Source: Allobosea sp. LC85 (GTDB lineage Bacteria > Pseudomonadota > Alphaproteobacteria > Rhizobiales > Beijerinckiaceae). From it: a stretch of 46,596 nt of DNA. The position numbers and the translations under genes are program-made. The stretch's first letter is position 1. The number at the start of each line of letters is the position of its first letter. Below the pieces are notes generated by a model. That model saw only the letters and a program-made list of their open reading frames with translations. It was not told the DNA's origin and did not search any database. The DNA is taken from the NCBI RefSeq assembly GCF_000735605.1, contig NZ_JPKG01000067.1, forward strand, positions 1 through 46,596, written 5' to 3'. Shown in pieces: positions 8,400-16,634 of the stretch.

Positions 8400-9262
8400 T
8401 CCCGCACGTCCAGGACAGCGGCCGGGTGGCGCGGCTTGCGCGGTGAGACCAGGTAGAAGTCGGCGCCAACCCGCAGTTCCGTCGTCAGGGGGCGGACAAG
8501 GCGATGGGAGGCCAGATCGTCTGTCACGAAGAACAGGCTGGCGAGGGCAAGGCCCTGGCCGGCCGCCGCGGCCTCGATGGCAAGCGAGGTCTGGTTGAAC
8601 CGGATGTTCTTGCCCGATGTCGCGGCACCTCCGGGAAAGGCGAGGTCCAGAAACTGAGGCCAGAAGTCATGGGAGTCATGCAGCAATGCGTAATGCCTGA
8701 GATTCTCCGGTCGTTCCGGTGGCCCCAGTTTCTCGATCAGCAGCGGACTTGCGACAGCGACGACCACCTGTTCGAACAGAAGATCGGCGATCAGGCCGGG
8801 CCCGAAGGGCGGACGGCCGTAACGCACCGCCAGATCCACCGCGTCGGTCTGGAAATTGGAGATCCGGTCGGTCGCCAGGATCCGCAGGTCGATATCGGGA
8901 TGCGCCTCGGTGAAACCAGGCAGCCGCGGAATCAGAAAGCGTGATGCGAAGGAAGGCGTCACGCTGATGGTCAAGTGTCGTGGTTCGGGTTTCAGGGCAT
9001 GTGTCGCCTCGACGATCAGCTCAAAGGCGCGGCCGATCGTGCCGACATAGCTGCGCCCGGCTTCGGTGAGCGCAAGCGTTCGCGTGTGGCGCTCGAACAG
9101 CTTCAGACCAAGGGCAGCTTCCAGACCGCGCACCTGCTGCGCCACGGCACCCTGCGTCACGCCCAATTCATCGGCCGCGAGCCGGAAGTTCAGATGCCTC
9201 GCCGCGACCTCGAAGGCACGCAGCGCGTTCAGCGGGGGAAGTCGCCGGATACCATCAGCCAT
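8369..9262 (-). CDS. LysR family transcriptional regulator (GcvA-like)
   Basis: A 297-residue LysR-type regulator. The N-terminal winged helix (residues 8-66) contains the recognition segment TQGAVAQQVRGLEAAL and is followed by a periplasmic-binding-like effector domain. The opening PPLNALRAFEVAARH is typical of the GcvA subgroup. It is divergent from the SDR gene at 9402 with a 139-bp gap. That gap holds two GATAG direct repeats (9265-9269, 9281-9285) close to the LysR start, which could be operator half-sites. LysR regulators usually control the divergent neighbour and themselves, so the SDR gene is the likely target. The effector is unknown. Confidence 0.92.
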   Translation of the reverse strand: MADGIRRLPPLNALRAFEVAARHLNFRLAADELGVTQGAVAQQVRGLEAALGLKLFERHTRTLALTEAGRSYVGTIGRAFELIVEATHALKPEPRHLTISVTPSFASRFLIPRLPGFTEAHPDIDLRILATDRISNFQTDAVDLAVRYGRPPFGPGLIADLLFEQVVVAVASPLLIEKLGPPERPENLRHYALLHDSHDFWPQFLDLAFPGGAATSGKNIRFNQTSLAIEAAAAGQGLALASLFFVTDDLASHRLVRPLTTELRVGADFYLVSPRKPRHPAAVLDVREWLSKAGTRA

Positions 9263-9401
9263 TCGATAGTTTTTCTACTGGATAGAGGGCGTCGTTCTGG
9301 TTCGTGGCCTTGCGTTGCCGATGCTATCAGTTTGCCGTTGCCTGCAACAGATTGTGCGCGTTCGCGCCAATTCCCCAAATTTCATGACCAAGGAGACGAC
9401 C

Positions 9402-10106
9402 ATGCCGGCAGAAAAAGTGGCCATCGTGACGGCGGGCGGCAGTGGCATGGGGGCGGCTTCGGCCCGGCGCCTGGCCGCTGACGGGTTCAAGGTGGCGATC
9501 CTGTCCTCTTCGGGAAAGGGCGAGACGCTGGCGCAGGAACTCGGTGGCTTTGGCGTCACCGGATCGAACCAGTCCAATGACGACCTGAAGCGCCTGGTGG
9601 ATGGCGCGGTGGATCGCTGGGGGCGGATCGACGTGCTGGTGAACAGCGCCGGCCACGGGCCGAGAAAGCCGATCCTCGAACTGACCGACGAGGACTGGCA
9701 CGCCGGAATCGAGGTCTATTTCCTGAACGCGGTGCGGCCGGCCCGGCTGGTCACGCCGGTGATGCAGCGCCAAAACGCAGGCTCGATCATCAATATCTCG
9801 ACGGCCTGGGCTTTTGAGCCGAGCGCGATGTTCCCGACCTCGGCCGTGGCGCGGGCAGGCCTCGCCTCCTTCACCAAGGTCTTCGCCGACACCTACGCGG
9901 CCGAGAACATCCGCATGAACAACATCCTTCCCGGCTGGATCGACAGCCTTCCGGCCACCGAGGAACGCCGTGAGGGCGTGCCGATGCGGCGCTATGGCAC
10001 CAGCGAGGAAATCGCGGCGACGGTCTCGTTTCTTGCCTCTGAAGGAGCGGCCTACATCACGGGTCAGAACCTGCGTGTCGACGGCGGCGTCACGCGGTCG
10101 GTATGA
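9402..10106 (+). CDS. SDR family oxidoreductase, non-canonical active site
   Basis: A 234-residue Rossmann-fold short-chain dehydrogenase/reductase. The cofactor motif is TAGGSGMG near the N-terminus, NSAGHG takes the place of NNAG, and the C-terminus RVDGG is typical of the family. The usual YxxxK catalytic pair seems replaced: the aligned stretch reads SAVARAGL, giving Ser and Arg instead of Tyr and Lys. This may be a binding or altered-chemistry SDR. ATG 9402 is preferred because AAGGAG ends 6 nt upstream. An in-frame ATG at 9384 is less well supported. It is divergent from the LysR gene and is followed 4 bases later by a truncated EamA gene. Confidence 0.88.
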   Translation: MPAEKVAIVTAGGSGMGAASARRLAADGFKVAILSSSGKGETLAQELGGFGVTGSNQSNDDLKRLVDGAVDRWGRIDVLVNSAGHGPRKPILELTDEDWHAGIEVYFLNAVRPARLVTPVMQRQNAGSIINISTAWAFEPSAMFPTSAVARAGLASFTKVFADTYAAENIRMNNILPGWIDSLPATEERREGVPMRRYGTSEEIAATVSFLASEGAAYITGQNLRVDGGVTRSV

Positions 10107-10110
10107 CCAG

Positions 10111-10215
10111 ATGAAGACATCCGCGGTTCTTGCGTCCTGCTTCCTCGGCCTGGTCTGGGGAAGCAACTTCATCTTCGTGAAATGGGCCGCAGCGCATCGC
10201 CGTCATCACCCTGAT
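10111..10215 (+). pseudogene. Truncated EamA/DMT transporter gene
   Basis: The frame opens with MKTSAVLASCFLGLVWGSNF, a classical first membrane helix of EamA (drug/metabolite) transporters. It loses similarity after FVKWAAA near 10195 and runs into unrelated sequence. A complete gene of this family would be about 290 codons. The start is 4 bases after the SDR stop, so it was probably co-transcribed before it was deleted. The following 180 bases (to 10396) contain a protein-like stretch (RIAVITLIEDHGEATW) that I cannot assign and that is joined abruptly. Confidence 0.75.
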
Positions 10216-10396
10216 CGAGGATCATGGCGAGGCCACATGGGTTACGGTCTTCGGGACCGCCGATGCAAACCCGAAAGGGCTGGATCATCGGGTTGCGCAG
10301 CCGCTCGAGAGCGGCCGGGCGCCCAACCATTCGCGACCTCGTCCGCAACGGAACCGGCCCCGTTGCGGACAGGGTCTTGCCAATGGCCGCTGCCGC

Positions 10397-11179
10397 TCAG
10401 TCGGTCGCTGAGCGCTCCGCGGAGAGCAGCAGCATCATCGGCCGCTCGCATTCCTCCGCCAGGGCAGGGCTCTCGGCGATCTGATCGGCTGTCGGGGCGA
10501 ATTCCTCGACATGGCGGATCGAAAAACCCGTGGCGATCAGGCTGTTGAGTGTCGTCGCGAGCGTCCGGTGATATTTGAGCACGCCGTCGGTGAACCAATT
10601 GGTCCGGCGCTCGCCTTCGATCGCGTAGCGGTTCACCGGCCAGGTCTTGCGGCCGTCCTCGTCGGTCCACCAGCGTGGCTGCACGGCGGCCATGTAGATC
10701 GGATGTTCGATCGTGAACACGAACTGCGAGCCTGGCGCCAGCGAGCGATGCACCATGCGCAGCAGGCGCCCGAAATCGGCGATATAGTGGAAGGTGAGCG
10801 CGCTGAAGGCGAAGTCGAACGCAGCCGGCGGCAGGTCCAGCAGCTCGAGATCCGCGATTGCGTACGTGACGCCCGAGTCGGAGGTATCCGCGATCGCCCG
10901 CGCGATCATCTTCTCGGAGACGTCCAATCCGAGCACGGACTGAGCGCCGTGCTCGCGCGCCCAACGGGCAAACCAGCCGAAGCCGCAGCCCAGATCGACG
11001 ACGCGCTTGCCCGTCAGGGCGGGCAGCATGGCACGGATCGCGGGCCATTCCGGCGCCCCGGCGAGACCATGCACCTGCCGGGGAAGCTGGCTGTAGCCGG
11101 CGAAGAATTCGGGGTTGTCATAGATGTTCTGTGCCAATGCTTTCACTCCATCAAGATCCGATGGACGAGGCACAGGCAT
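10397..11179 (-). CDS. Class I SAM-dependent methyltransferase
   Basis: A 260-residue methyltransferase. SAM-binding motif I is VVDLGCGFGWFARW (residues 60-73), the acidic motif II is LGLDVS, and a post-motif stretch LTFHYIADF fits the Methyltransf_11/25 families. It is a cytoplasmic protein that transfers a methyl group to an unidentified small molecule. The ATG at 11179 has no good ribosome site. A GTG at 11146, just before KALAQNIYDNPEFF where family similarity starts, is a plausible alternative. It converges on the truncated EamA gene and forms no obvious operon. Confidence 0.9.
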   Translation of the reverse strand: MPVPRPSDLDGVKALAQNIYDNPEFFAGYSQLPRQVHGLAGAPEWPAIRAMLPALTGKRVVDLGCGFGWFARWAREHGAQSVLGLDVSEKMIARAIADTSDSGVTYAIADLELLDLPPAAFDFAFSALTFHYIADFGRLLRMVHRSLAPGSQFVFTIEHPIYMAAVQPRWWTDEDGRKTWPVNRYAIEGERRTNWFTDGVLKYHRTLATTLNSLIATGFSIRHVEEFAPTADQIAESPALAEECERPMMLLLSAERSATD

Positions 11180-11716
11180 GAAAATGGCCCCGTCCGTTTC
11201 CGGCGAGGCTGCGGGGGCGCGATACGCGTGAGTCAGCGCGGCGATCGGCTTCCCTGCATCCCGCCTGTTGGGATGCCGGCAACCCGGGCAACGATATGCG
11301 TATCCGTCTCGACCATGACGGATGTATCGGAAATGGCACCGTGCCTGTCAACGCCGCAGCGCTTGTCAAACGGATGCCCGCAAGTTGAGAGTTTGACGCG
11401 AGCGGACTTCGCGACGGTCCCTCATCCCGGCAAAAGGATCGCAGGTTCCGCTCCGCCGATCTCGCCAGCCTGCCAGTTATCGTCATCCCGGTGAACCGGG
11501 CTTGCTGGGGTCGCCGCTTTGGAGCCGATCAGATGTGAACCCTTTCACTCAGGCGGCGCCTTCCCATATCTTTTCTGGGCCAAACCGTGGGGAGGCCGAG
11601 CCGATTTCAGGCACTTGACCTCATTCGGCTGATACCGAAATCGCGTCCCGGCTCCAGCGAAGTTCGAGCTCATCACTCTCGCAATCCCACGAGAGAGGGT
11701 GCTGCTGGAGGGGGCC
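11180..11716. other. Intergenic region with no recognisable gene
   Basis: About 540 bases upstream of both the methyltransferase (minus) and the small secreted protein (plus). Several short frames are open on both strands, but none has a ribosome site, a recognisable motif or convincing composition. It probably contains the two divergent promoters. I could not identify them. Confidence 0.5.
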
Positions 11717-12067
11717 ATGGACATTTCACCGTTACCCCTCGTTTTGCTCGGGGCCTCGCTAACAATCCTTGCTTCTGCTGGCCCGATAGAGGCCCACCCG
11801 GGCGGCGCTTCGTTGACCGCAGCTGAAATCACCTTCGCAATCAAGGGCAAGATCTGCACGACGAAGGCCGGAGCGAAATTCTCCTTCGGTGTCGATGGAA
11901 CTTACATCTATGATGGCTTGTGGCAGAGCCATGGGAGCTACGCCGTCGACGCGGATTCCATCACGGTAACGTTTGCCAATGGCCTGAGACGGTCCTTTGC
12001 GATCTCGGTCAGAGACGGTATTTTTTACTTGGAGAAAACGGCCATATTCTGTGCAACAGAAGGTTAG
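11717..12067 (+). CDS. Small secreted protein of unknown function
   Basis: A 116-residue protein with a signal peptide (hydrophobic LPLVLLGASLTILASAG, likely cleavage near residue 25). The mature part of about 90 residues is probably all-beta: KGKICTTKAG, FGVDGTYIYDG, DADSITVTF. Two cysteines (in KICTT and IFCAT) could form a disulfide in the periplasm. ATG 11717 is chosen because GGAGG lies 4 bases upstream. A GTG at 11699 is in frame but less likely. The TAG stop is the first three bases of the 101-bp palindromic repeat that follows. No family is recognised. Confidence 0.7.
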   Translation: MDISPLPLVLLGASLTILASAGPIEAHPGGASLTAAEITFAIKGKICTTKAGAKFSFGVDGTYIYDGLWQSHGSYAVDADSITVTFANGLRRSFAISVRDGIFYLEKTAIFCATEG

Positions 12068-12165
12068 AGCATTTTCGAGCGAAGTGGACACCGGTTCGCG
12101 TGAAGAAAATGCGATAAAACAAAGAGCTAGAGCTTTTCCGCGATTCGGAGAAACACGGAAATGCT
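12065..12165. repeat. 101-bp palindromic repeat, second copy
   Basis: Identical to 112-212 except for one base (T for A in AGC[T]TTTCCG), which breaks one pair of the second hairpin. It begins with the TAG that terminates the preceding gene and sits between that gene and the convergent Spy/CpxP-like gene, so its hairpins may act as a bidirectional transcription end. Confidence 0.85.
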
Positions 12166-12206
12166 CTCGCGGCCGTTTCGTAGGTGATCCCTATTTTCAG
12201 TGACCC

Positions 12207-12773
12207 TCAATGCTTGACCGCGTGGCCGCTGTGTTTCGAGGGCGCTTTGATTTCGGAATAGCCGCGCAAGGCATCGTATCGAGCGATCTGTTCAGGGGTG
12301 AGCAATGCCGCCGTTTCCAGGTGCGCTTCGAGATGCACTCTCCGTAACGTCCCTTGCCCGGCGCCAAGACGCGCCGTCAGCTCAGCCAATCCTGCGGGAT
12401 TGATCGTCCGCCCCGCGAAGGCCGCATCGAGTTCGCCTTCGAGTGCCAGAATTTCAGCTCCGATCTGCTTGGCTTTAGCGCTCATGCGCGCCATCGACGC
12501 CTCCAGGCCCCGGCGCTGCTCCGCCGTCAGACTGAGGTCCTGCGCCAGGTCAAGGCTGTGACTGGGGCCGGGATAGTGGTTGAGTTCGGCGGATTTCGCC
12601 AAGCCCATGCCGCGTCCCTGCACGAGATCGTCGACCTCCTTGGCCGAGAGCGCCTTGACCACGCGGCGCTCCTCGCCTGCATAGGGGCTCGCTGTCTGCG
12701 CCGCGGTCGAGGCCGCTGTCGCGGTCAGCGCGCAAAGACACAGCAGCGATCCAGCGGTTCTGCGTTTCATCAT
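12207..12773 (-). CDS. Spy/CpxP-like periplasmic protein
   Basis: A 188-residue predicted periplasmic protein. After a signal peptide (LLCLCALTATAASTAAQ), the mature chain is largely helical with two LTxxQ-type motifs: LTAEQRRGLEASMARM and LLTPEQIARYDALRGY. These are the signature of Spy/CpxP chaperones and related periplasmic metal or stress sensors. The chosen start is ATG 12773 (GGAGA 7 bases upstream); an ATG at 12770 is equally in frame. The upstream Crp/Fnr gene overlaps the extended frame and likely forms an operon with it. The cargo or metal is unknown, and a histidine-containing tail (KHSGHAVKH) could bind metal. Confidence 0.8.
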   Translation of the reverse strand: MMKRRTAGSLLCLCALTATAASTAAQTASPYAGEERRVVKALSAKEVDDLVQGRGMGLAKSAELNHYPGPSHSLDLAQDLSLTAEQRRGLEASMARMSAKAKQIGAEILALEGELDAAFAGRTINPAGLAELTARLGAGQGTLRRVHLEAHLETAALLTPEQIARYDALRGYSEIKAPSKHSGHAVKH

Positions 12774-12832
12774 CGGGCGTCTCCTTCGCGCACTTGATAG
12801 CGCACCGACGCCGGCACGCGACATGATCGCAA

Positions 12833-13417
12833 TCATGTCAGCGTGATGCTGTCCTCTCCGCGGCGAACCGCGCCCTCGGCCTCGAGCTGCGCCAGCGTCC
12901 GGTAAAGCGCCTCCGGTGTGAGTCCGATTGCCGCTGCGACATCCTTGAGCCTGCCGTCGATCGAGATCGTGCGGCCGTCGCGACCGGCTCGTGCCACGAG
13001 GTAGGCCAGAACGCGCTCACGCGCCGAACGGATGTCGCGCAGGGTCAAGGCCGCTCTAAGGTCCATGACCTGTCGAGCAAGGTCGGCCATCAGATCCATC
13101 GTCGCGCTGGTGTTGGCCTGCAACAGCGTCAGCACCGCCGCCTTGGGGAAGCAGGCAACCGAACTTTCGATCAGGGCGACGGCGTCGCAATGATAGGTTT
13201 CGGCAAAGAGGGACGCCTCGGCGAAGCGCTCGCCCGGCCCCGCGACGAACAAGGCCGTCTCACGCCCACCAGCGCTAAAGCGCACGAGGCGCATCCTGCC
13301 GCTCCGGACAAGGAAGAAGCCGCGGGCGGCATCTCCGGCCGCGAACAGCGTTTCGCCGGCCGCCAGTTCGCGGATGACCGGTTTCACTCCCATCAGGACA
13401 GTGTCAGGCAACGTCAT
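12833..13417 (-). CDS. Crp/Fnr family transcriptional regulator
   Basis: A 194-residue regulator with an N-terminal cyclic-nucleotide-binding-like beta-roll (residues 10-110, GETLFAAGDAARGFFLV) and a C-terminal winged helix (RLKDVAAAIGLTPEALYRTL, about 155-175). It is somewhat shorter than typical Crp (about 210-230). I see no N-terminal cysteine cluster, so it is not a classical Fe-S Fnr. It lies 60 bases upstream of the Spy/CpxP-like gene on the same strand and follows the ABC ATPase gene by 61 bases. It probably responds to redox or metal stress and controls the Spy-like gene, which is an inference from adjacency. Confidence 0.88.
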   Translation of the reverse strand: MTLPDTVLMGVKPVIRELAAGETLFAAGDAARGFFLVRSGRMRLVRFSAGGRETALFVAGPGERFAEASLFAETYHCDAVALIESSVACFPKAAVLTLLQANTSATMDLMADLARQVMDLRAALTLRDIRSARERVLAYLVARAGRDGRTISIDGRLKDVAAAIGLTPEALYRTLAQLEAEGAVRRGEDSITLT

Positions 13418-13478
13418 CGGCGCAGTCTCGCCCGCCAGCGCCGATTTTCAAGCAAGGGATCGATGCCGGGCGCAGGCC

Positions 13479-14294
13479 TCAATGCAGGATCTGGCTGAGG
13501 AAGAGCTTTGTGCGTTCGTGCTGCGGATTCCCAAAGAACGCGTTGGGCTCGTTCATCTCGACGACCTGGCCGGCATCCATGAAGATGACGCGGTCGGCGA
13601 CCTGGCGGGCAAAGCCCATCTCGTGGGTGACGCAGAGCATGGTCATGCCCTCGTCGGCCAGGCTCACCATGGTGTCGAGCACCTCCTTGACCATCTCGGG
13701 GTCGAGCGCCGAGGTCGGCTCGTCGAACAGCATGATCTTCGGGCTCATGCAGAGCGAGCGCGCGATCGCGACGCGCTGCTGCTGGCCGCCCGAGAGCTGG
13801 CCCGGATATTTCAGCGCCTGCTCCGGAATCTTGACGCGGCTGAGATAGTGCATGCCGATCTCCTCGGCATCCTTCTTCGGCATCTTGCGCACCCAGATCG
13901 GGGCGAGCGTCAGGTTCTCCAGGATCGTCAGATGCGGGAACAGGTTGAAGTGCTGGAAGACCATGCCGACATCGCGGCGGATCTCGTCGATCTTCTTGAG
14001 ATCATTGGTCAGCTCCGTGCCGTCGACGATGATCTGGCCCTTCTGGTGCTCCTCGAGCCGGTTGATGCAGCGGATCATCGTCGACTTGCCCGAACCGGAC
14101 GGGCCGCAGATCACCAGCTTCTCGCCGCGCGCCACCTTCAGGTTGATGTCGCGCAGCACGTGGAACTCGCCATACCACTTGTTGACCCCGACCATCTCGA
14201 CGGCCGTGTCGGTGTTCAGGGAGGTCTGCTTCAGCGCCGCCGGCGCCGGCGTCTGGTCGATGGTCCGGGCGGTCTTCGCCGGGGCTGCGGTCAT
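13479..14294 (-). CDS. aapP: Amino-acid ABC transporter ATP-binding protein (AapP/GlnQ type)
   Basis: A 271-residue ABC ATPase. Walker A is GPSGSGKST (64-72), the Q-loop lies in VFQHFNLFPHLT, the signature is LSGGQQQRVAIARSL, Walker B is IMLFDEPTSALD, and the H-loop is CVTHEMGF. Its polar-amino-acid specificity fits the permease neighbours. It energises uptake with the two membrane proteins encoded upstream at 14346-16568. ATG 14294 is preceded by AAGGAG. A C-type palindromic repeat separates it from the permease gene and may lower or separate expression. Confidence 0.95.
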   Translation of the reverse strand: MTAAPAKTARTIDQTPAPAALKQTSLNTDTAVEMVGVNKWYGEFHVLRDINLKVARGEKLVICGPSGSGKSTMIRCINRLEEHQKGQIIVDGTELTNDLKKIDEIRRDVGMVFQHFNLFPHLTILENLTLAPIWVRKMPKKDAEEIGMHYLSRVKIPEQALKYPGQLSGGQQQRVAIARSLCMSPKIMLFDEPTSALDPEMVKEVLDTMVSLADEGMTMLCVTHEMGFARQVADRVIFMDAGQVVEMNEPNAFFGNPQHERTKLFLSQILH

Positions 14295-14306
14295 GGCTGG
14301 CTCCTT

Positions 14307-14348
14307 AAAGCATCGGCCCGAAAAGTGGATTGCGGTTTTCGGGATCTA
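14307..14348 (-). repeat. Palindromic repeat (CCGAAAAGTGG type)
   Basis: Contains the arms CCGAAAA/TTTTCGG around GTGGATTGCGG. The same core occurs at 26915-26951 and, inverted, at 29104-29141. The minus-strand 5' end (CTAGATCCCG) provides the TAG stop codon of the upstream permease gene. Confidence 0.75.
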
Positions 14349-15449
14349 GTGAGCGGTGGGTCCGCGACGCTCGAGAAAATCGGCGAAGCGGGCGAATGAA
14401 AAGGACAGGGCGAAGAAGATCGCGCCGATGAACAGGAAGGTCTCGGCGGCGGGCGAGGGCCAGGCTGGATCGGCGAGCGCCGCCTTGCCGGAGCTGATCA
14501 GGTCGAACAGGCCGACCACCAGCACCAGGCTGGTGTTCTTGATCATGACGATGATGGTGTTGGCCAGGGCCGGGATCACCACCCTGATCGCCTGCGGCAG
14601 GATGACGAGATACTGGGTGCGCCAGAACGGCAGGCCGAGCGCGGCCGCGGCCTCATATTGCCCCTTGGGGATGGCCTGCAGGCCGCCGCGAATGACTTCC
14701 GCGAGGTAGGCCGCGGCAAAGATCGTGAGAGCGACGAGAGCGCGCACGAATTTGTCGGGCAGCAGCGCCTCCGGCAGGAAGAGCGGCAGCATGATCGATG
14801 CGACGAAGAGGATCGAGAGCAGCGGCAGCCCGCGCACGGATTCGATCGTGACCACCGCCCCGATCCTGACCGCCGGCATGGTCGAGCGCCGCGCCAGAGC
14901 CAAGAGGATGCCGAGCGGGAAGGCGATCCCGATCGCGACGACGGTCAGGATCAGGGTCACCGGCAGGCCGCCCCAGGACGAGGTCGGCACCTCGCTGAGC
15001 CCGAGGCCGCCGCCCATCAGCCAGACGATCAGCGCAAGCGCCGCGATCCAGAGCGGCACCAGCCGCGGCGTCCAGCTCGCCGGCCGCACCGACCAGGCGA
15101 GCAGCGCCACGATCATCAGGCAGACCAGGGCCGGCCGCCAACGCTCGTCGAACGGATAGATGCCGAACAGCAACTGGCCCGACTTGGCATGGATGAAGCT
15201 CCAGCAGGCACCGCTCGCCAGGCGGCAGGCATTCGGATCGGGATCGAGCAGCACGGCGTCGATCACCAGCCAGCGCAGCATCGGCGGCACCACGAGGATC
15301 AGCAGGGTGCCGAAGACCAGCGTGAGCGCGGCGTTCAGGGGCGAGCCGAACAGAAGCCTGGCGCCCCTGAGGAAGGAAGCCAGGAGCGACGCCAGCCAGG
15401 CCTGGGGTGGCGCGGTCTCGCTGGGGAGTGGCAGTGAAATGCTTTTCAC
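14346..15449 (-). CDS. aapM: Amino-acid ABC transporter permease (AapM type)
   Basis: A 367-residue inner-membrane permease. Several N-terminal hydrophobic segments precede the His/Glu/Gln/Arg-type permease domain in the C-terminal 200 residues. The EAA-loop region reads EAAAALGLPFWRTQYLVILPQA, split over the cytoplasmic loop. The long N-terminus with an extra domain is characteristic of AapM. It starts with GTG three bases after the AapQ stop, indicating translational coupling. It partners AapQ as a heterodimeric channel. Its TAG stop is contributed by the palindromic repeat. Confidence 0.93.
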   Translation of the reverse strand: MKSISLPLPSETAPPQAWLASLLASFLRGARLLFGSPLNAALTLVFGTLLILVVPPMLRWLVIDAVLLDPDPNACRLASGACWSFIHAKSGQLLFGIYPFDERWRPALVCLMIVALLAWSVRPASWTPRLVPLWIAALALIVWLMGGGLGLSEVPTSSWGGLPVTLILTVVAIGIAFPLGILLALARRSTMPAVRIGAVVTIESVRGLPLLSILFVASIMLPLFLPEALLPDKFVRALVALTIFAAAYLAEVIRGGLQAIPKGQYEAAAALGLPFWRTQYLVILPQAIRVVIPALANTIIVMIKNTSLVLVVGLFDLISSGKAALADPAWPSPAAETFLFIGAIFFALSFSFARFADFLERRGPTAH

Positions 15450-15452
15450 GGT

Positions 15453-16568
15453 TCAACGTTCCACGATGGCGATGCGGCGGTTGTACCAGTTGGCCGCGCT
15501 CGACAGGCTCAGGTTGAGGGCGAGATAGACGCCCAGGATGATGAAGACACCTTCGATCGAGTGGCTGGATTTGCTGATGATCGTGTTCATCACCGCAAGG
15601 AAATCCGGATATCCGACCGCGATCGCAAGCGTCGAATTCTTGACGACATTGATGTATTGGCTGTTCATCGGCGGAACGATCACGCGCAGCATTTGCGGGA
15701 CCACGATCAGTCGCAGGATTTTTGCCCGCGAGAGGCCAAGCGAACGGCCGGCATCCCACTGGCCCGAACCGACGGAGAGGACGCCGCCGCGCACGATCTC
15801 GGCGATGAAGCCGGTGGTGTAGAGCGTCAGTCCGAACAGGATCGTGCTGAGCTCCGGCGTCAGCTCCAGCCCGCCGCGGAAATTCGAGCCGGTGAAGACC
15901 GGCCAGTCGATCGAGGCCTCGATATCGGCGAGCCAGAGGCCGAGCAGCAGCACGCCGGCCGCACTCCATCCAAGCCCGGAGCGGAGCCTGCGAGCCGGGC
16001 CGGCAAGCCAGGCGGATGCGAGCAGCAGAAGCGCCAGCAGGATCAGGCCGAGGCCTGTGCTGTCCAGTTCGAACCGGAGGGCCGGGACGACGAAGCCGCG
16101 CATCGAGGCAAAGACGCCGGGAACCGGATTGAGCGCCTCGCCGACCGGCGGCAACACCTTCCACCACAGCGAGTACAGGAAGATCAGCAGCACGATCGGC
16201 GGCGAATTGCGCGCGATCTCGACCCAGACCCGGCAGGTGCCGGCCGCCAGCGGGTTACTGCTCAGCCGGGTCACGCCGACGATCAGCCCGAGCACCGATG
16301 AGAAGGCGATGACGAGCGCGGAAATGAAGATGGTGTTCACGAGCCCGACCACGATCGCCCAGTAATAGGGATCGCGCGACTTGTAGGAGAGCAGCGCCTC
16401 GGAGATGACGATCCGGGACGGCATCGTCAGGAAGTCGAAGCCGATCGGGATGCCGCGGGCCTGCAGGTTCGCGAAGGTCGTGCTGACGAGAAGGCTTGCG
16501 CATCCGATCACGGACGCGACCAACGCGCATTGAATGAAGATCGATCTGGCTCTGGCGTCGCTAAGCAT
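15453..16568 (-). CDS. aapQ: Amino-acid ABC transporter permease (AapQ type)
   Basis: A 371-residue permease with about eight membrane segments. The family features are VEIARNSPPIVLLIFLYSLW, a periplasmic insertion of about 100 residues, and the loop DAGRSLGLSRAKILRLI (EAA motif region). Length and architecture match AapQ. The ATG at 16568 has GGGAGG upstream at 7-8 bases and is preferred to an in-frame ATG at 16595. Expression relative to the binding protein is probably reduced by the strong hairpin at 16601-16625. Confidence 0.93.
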   Translation of the reverse strand: MLSDARARSIFIQCALVASVIGCASLLVSTTFANLQARGIPIGFDFLTMPSRIVISEALLSYKSRDPYYWAIVVGLVNTIFISALVIAFSSVLGLIVGVTRLSSNPLAAGTCRVWVEIARNSPPIVLLIFLYSLWWKVLPPVGEALNPVPGVFASMRGFVVPALRFELDSTGLGLILLALLLLASAWLAGPARRLRSGLGWSAAGVLLLGLWLADIEASIDWPVFTGSNFRGGLELTPELSTILFGLTLYTTGFIAEIVRGGVLSVGSGQWDAGRSLGLSRAKILRLIVVPQMLRVIVPPMNSQYINVVKNSTLAIAVGYPDFLAVMNTIISKSSHSIEGVFIILGVYLALNLSLSSAANWYNRRIAIVER

Positions 16569-16600
16569 GCCACCCTCCCGGTCCCAAAACGTCAAAGAAG

Positions 16601-16625
16601 AGGGGAGCGCTCGTCGCGCTCCCCT
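16601..16625 (-). terminator. Intra-operon hairpin between binding protein and permease genes
   Basis: A perfect 10-bp stem AGGGGAGCGC/GCGCTCCCCT with a 5-nt loop, followed on the minus strand by the T-rich CTTCTTTGA. It lies 10 bases after the binding-protein stop codon. Such partial terminators or RNA-stabilising hairpins are known to keep periplasmic binding protein levels above those of the permeases. Confidence 0.75.
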
Positions 16626-16634
16626 GGAAGGCGC

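Noticed and set aside
13374..14399. 341-codon forward frame rich in Asp, His and Leu
   Set aside because: It is antisense to the ABC ATPase and its translated repeats (DHADIAADLVD) are a typical shadow of GC-rich coding DNA.
14653..16167. 504-codon minus-strand frame across both permeases
   Set aside because: Same strand but out of frame with both permeases. Composition (many Arg/Ala/Gly) is a shadow.
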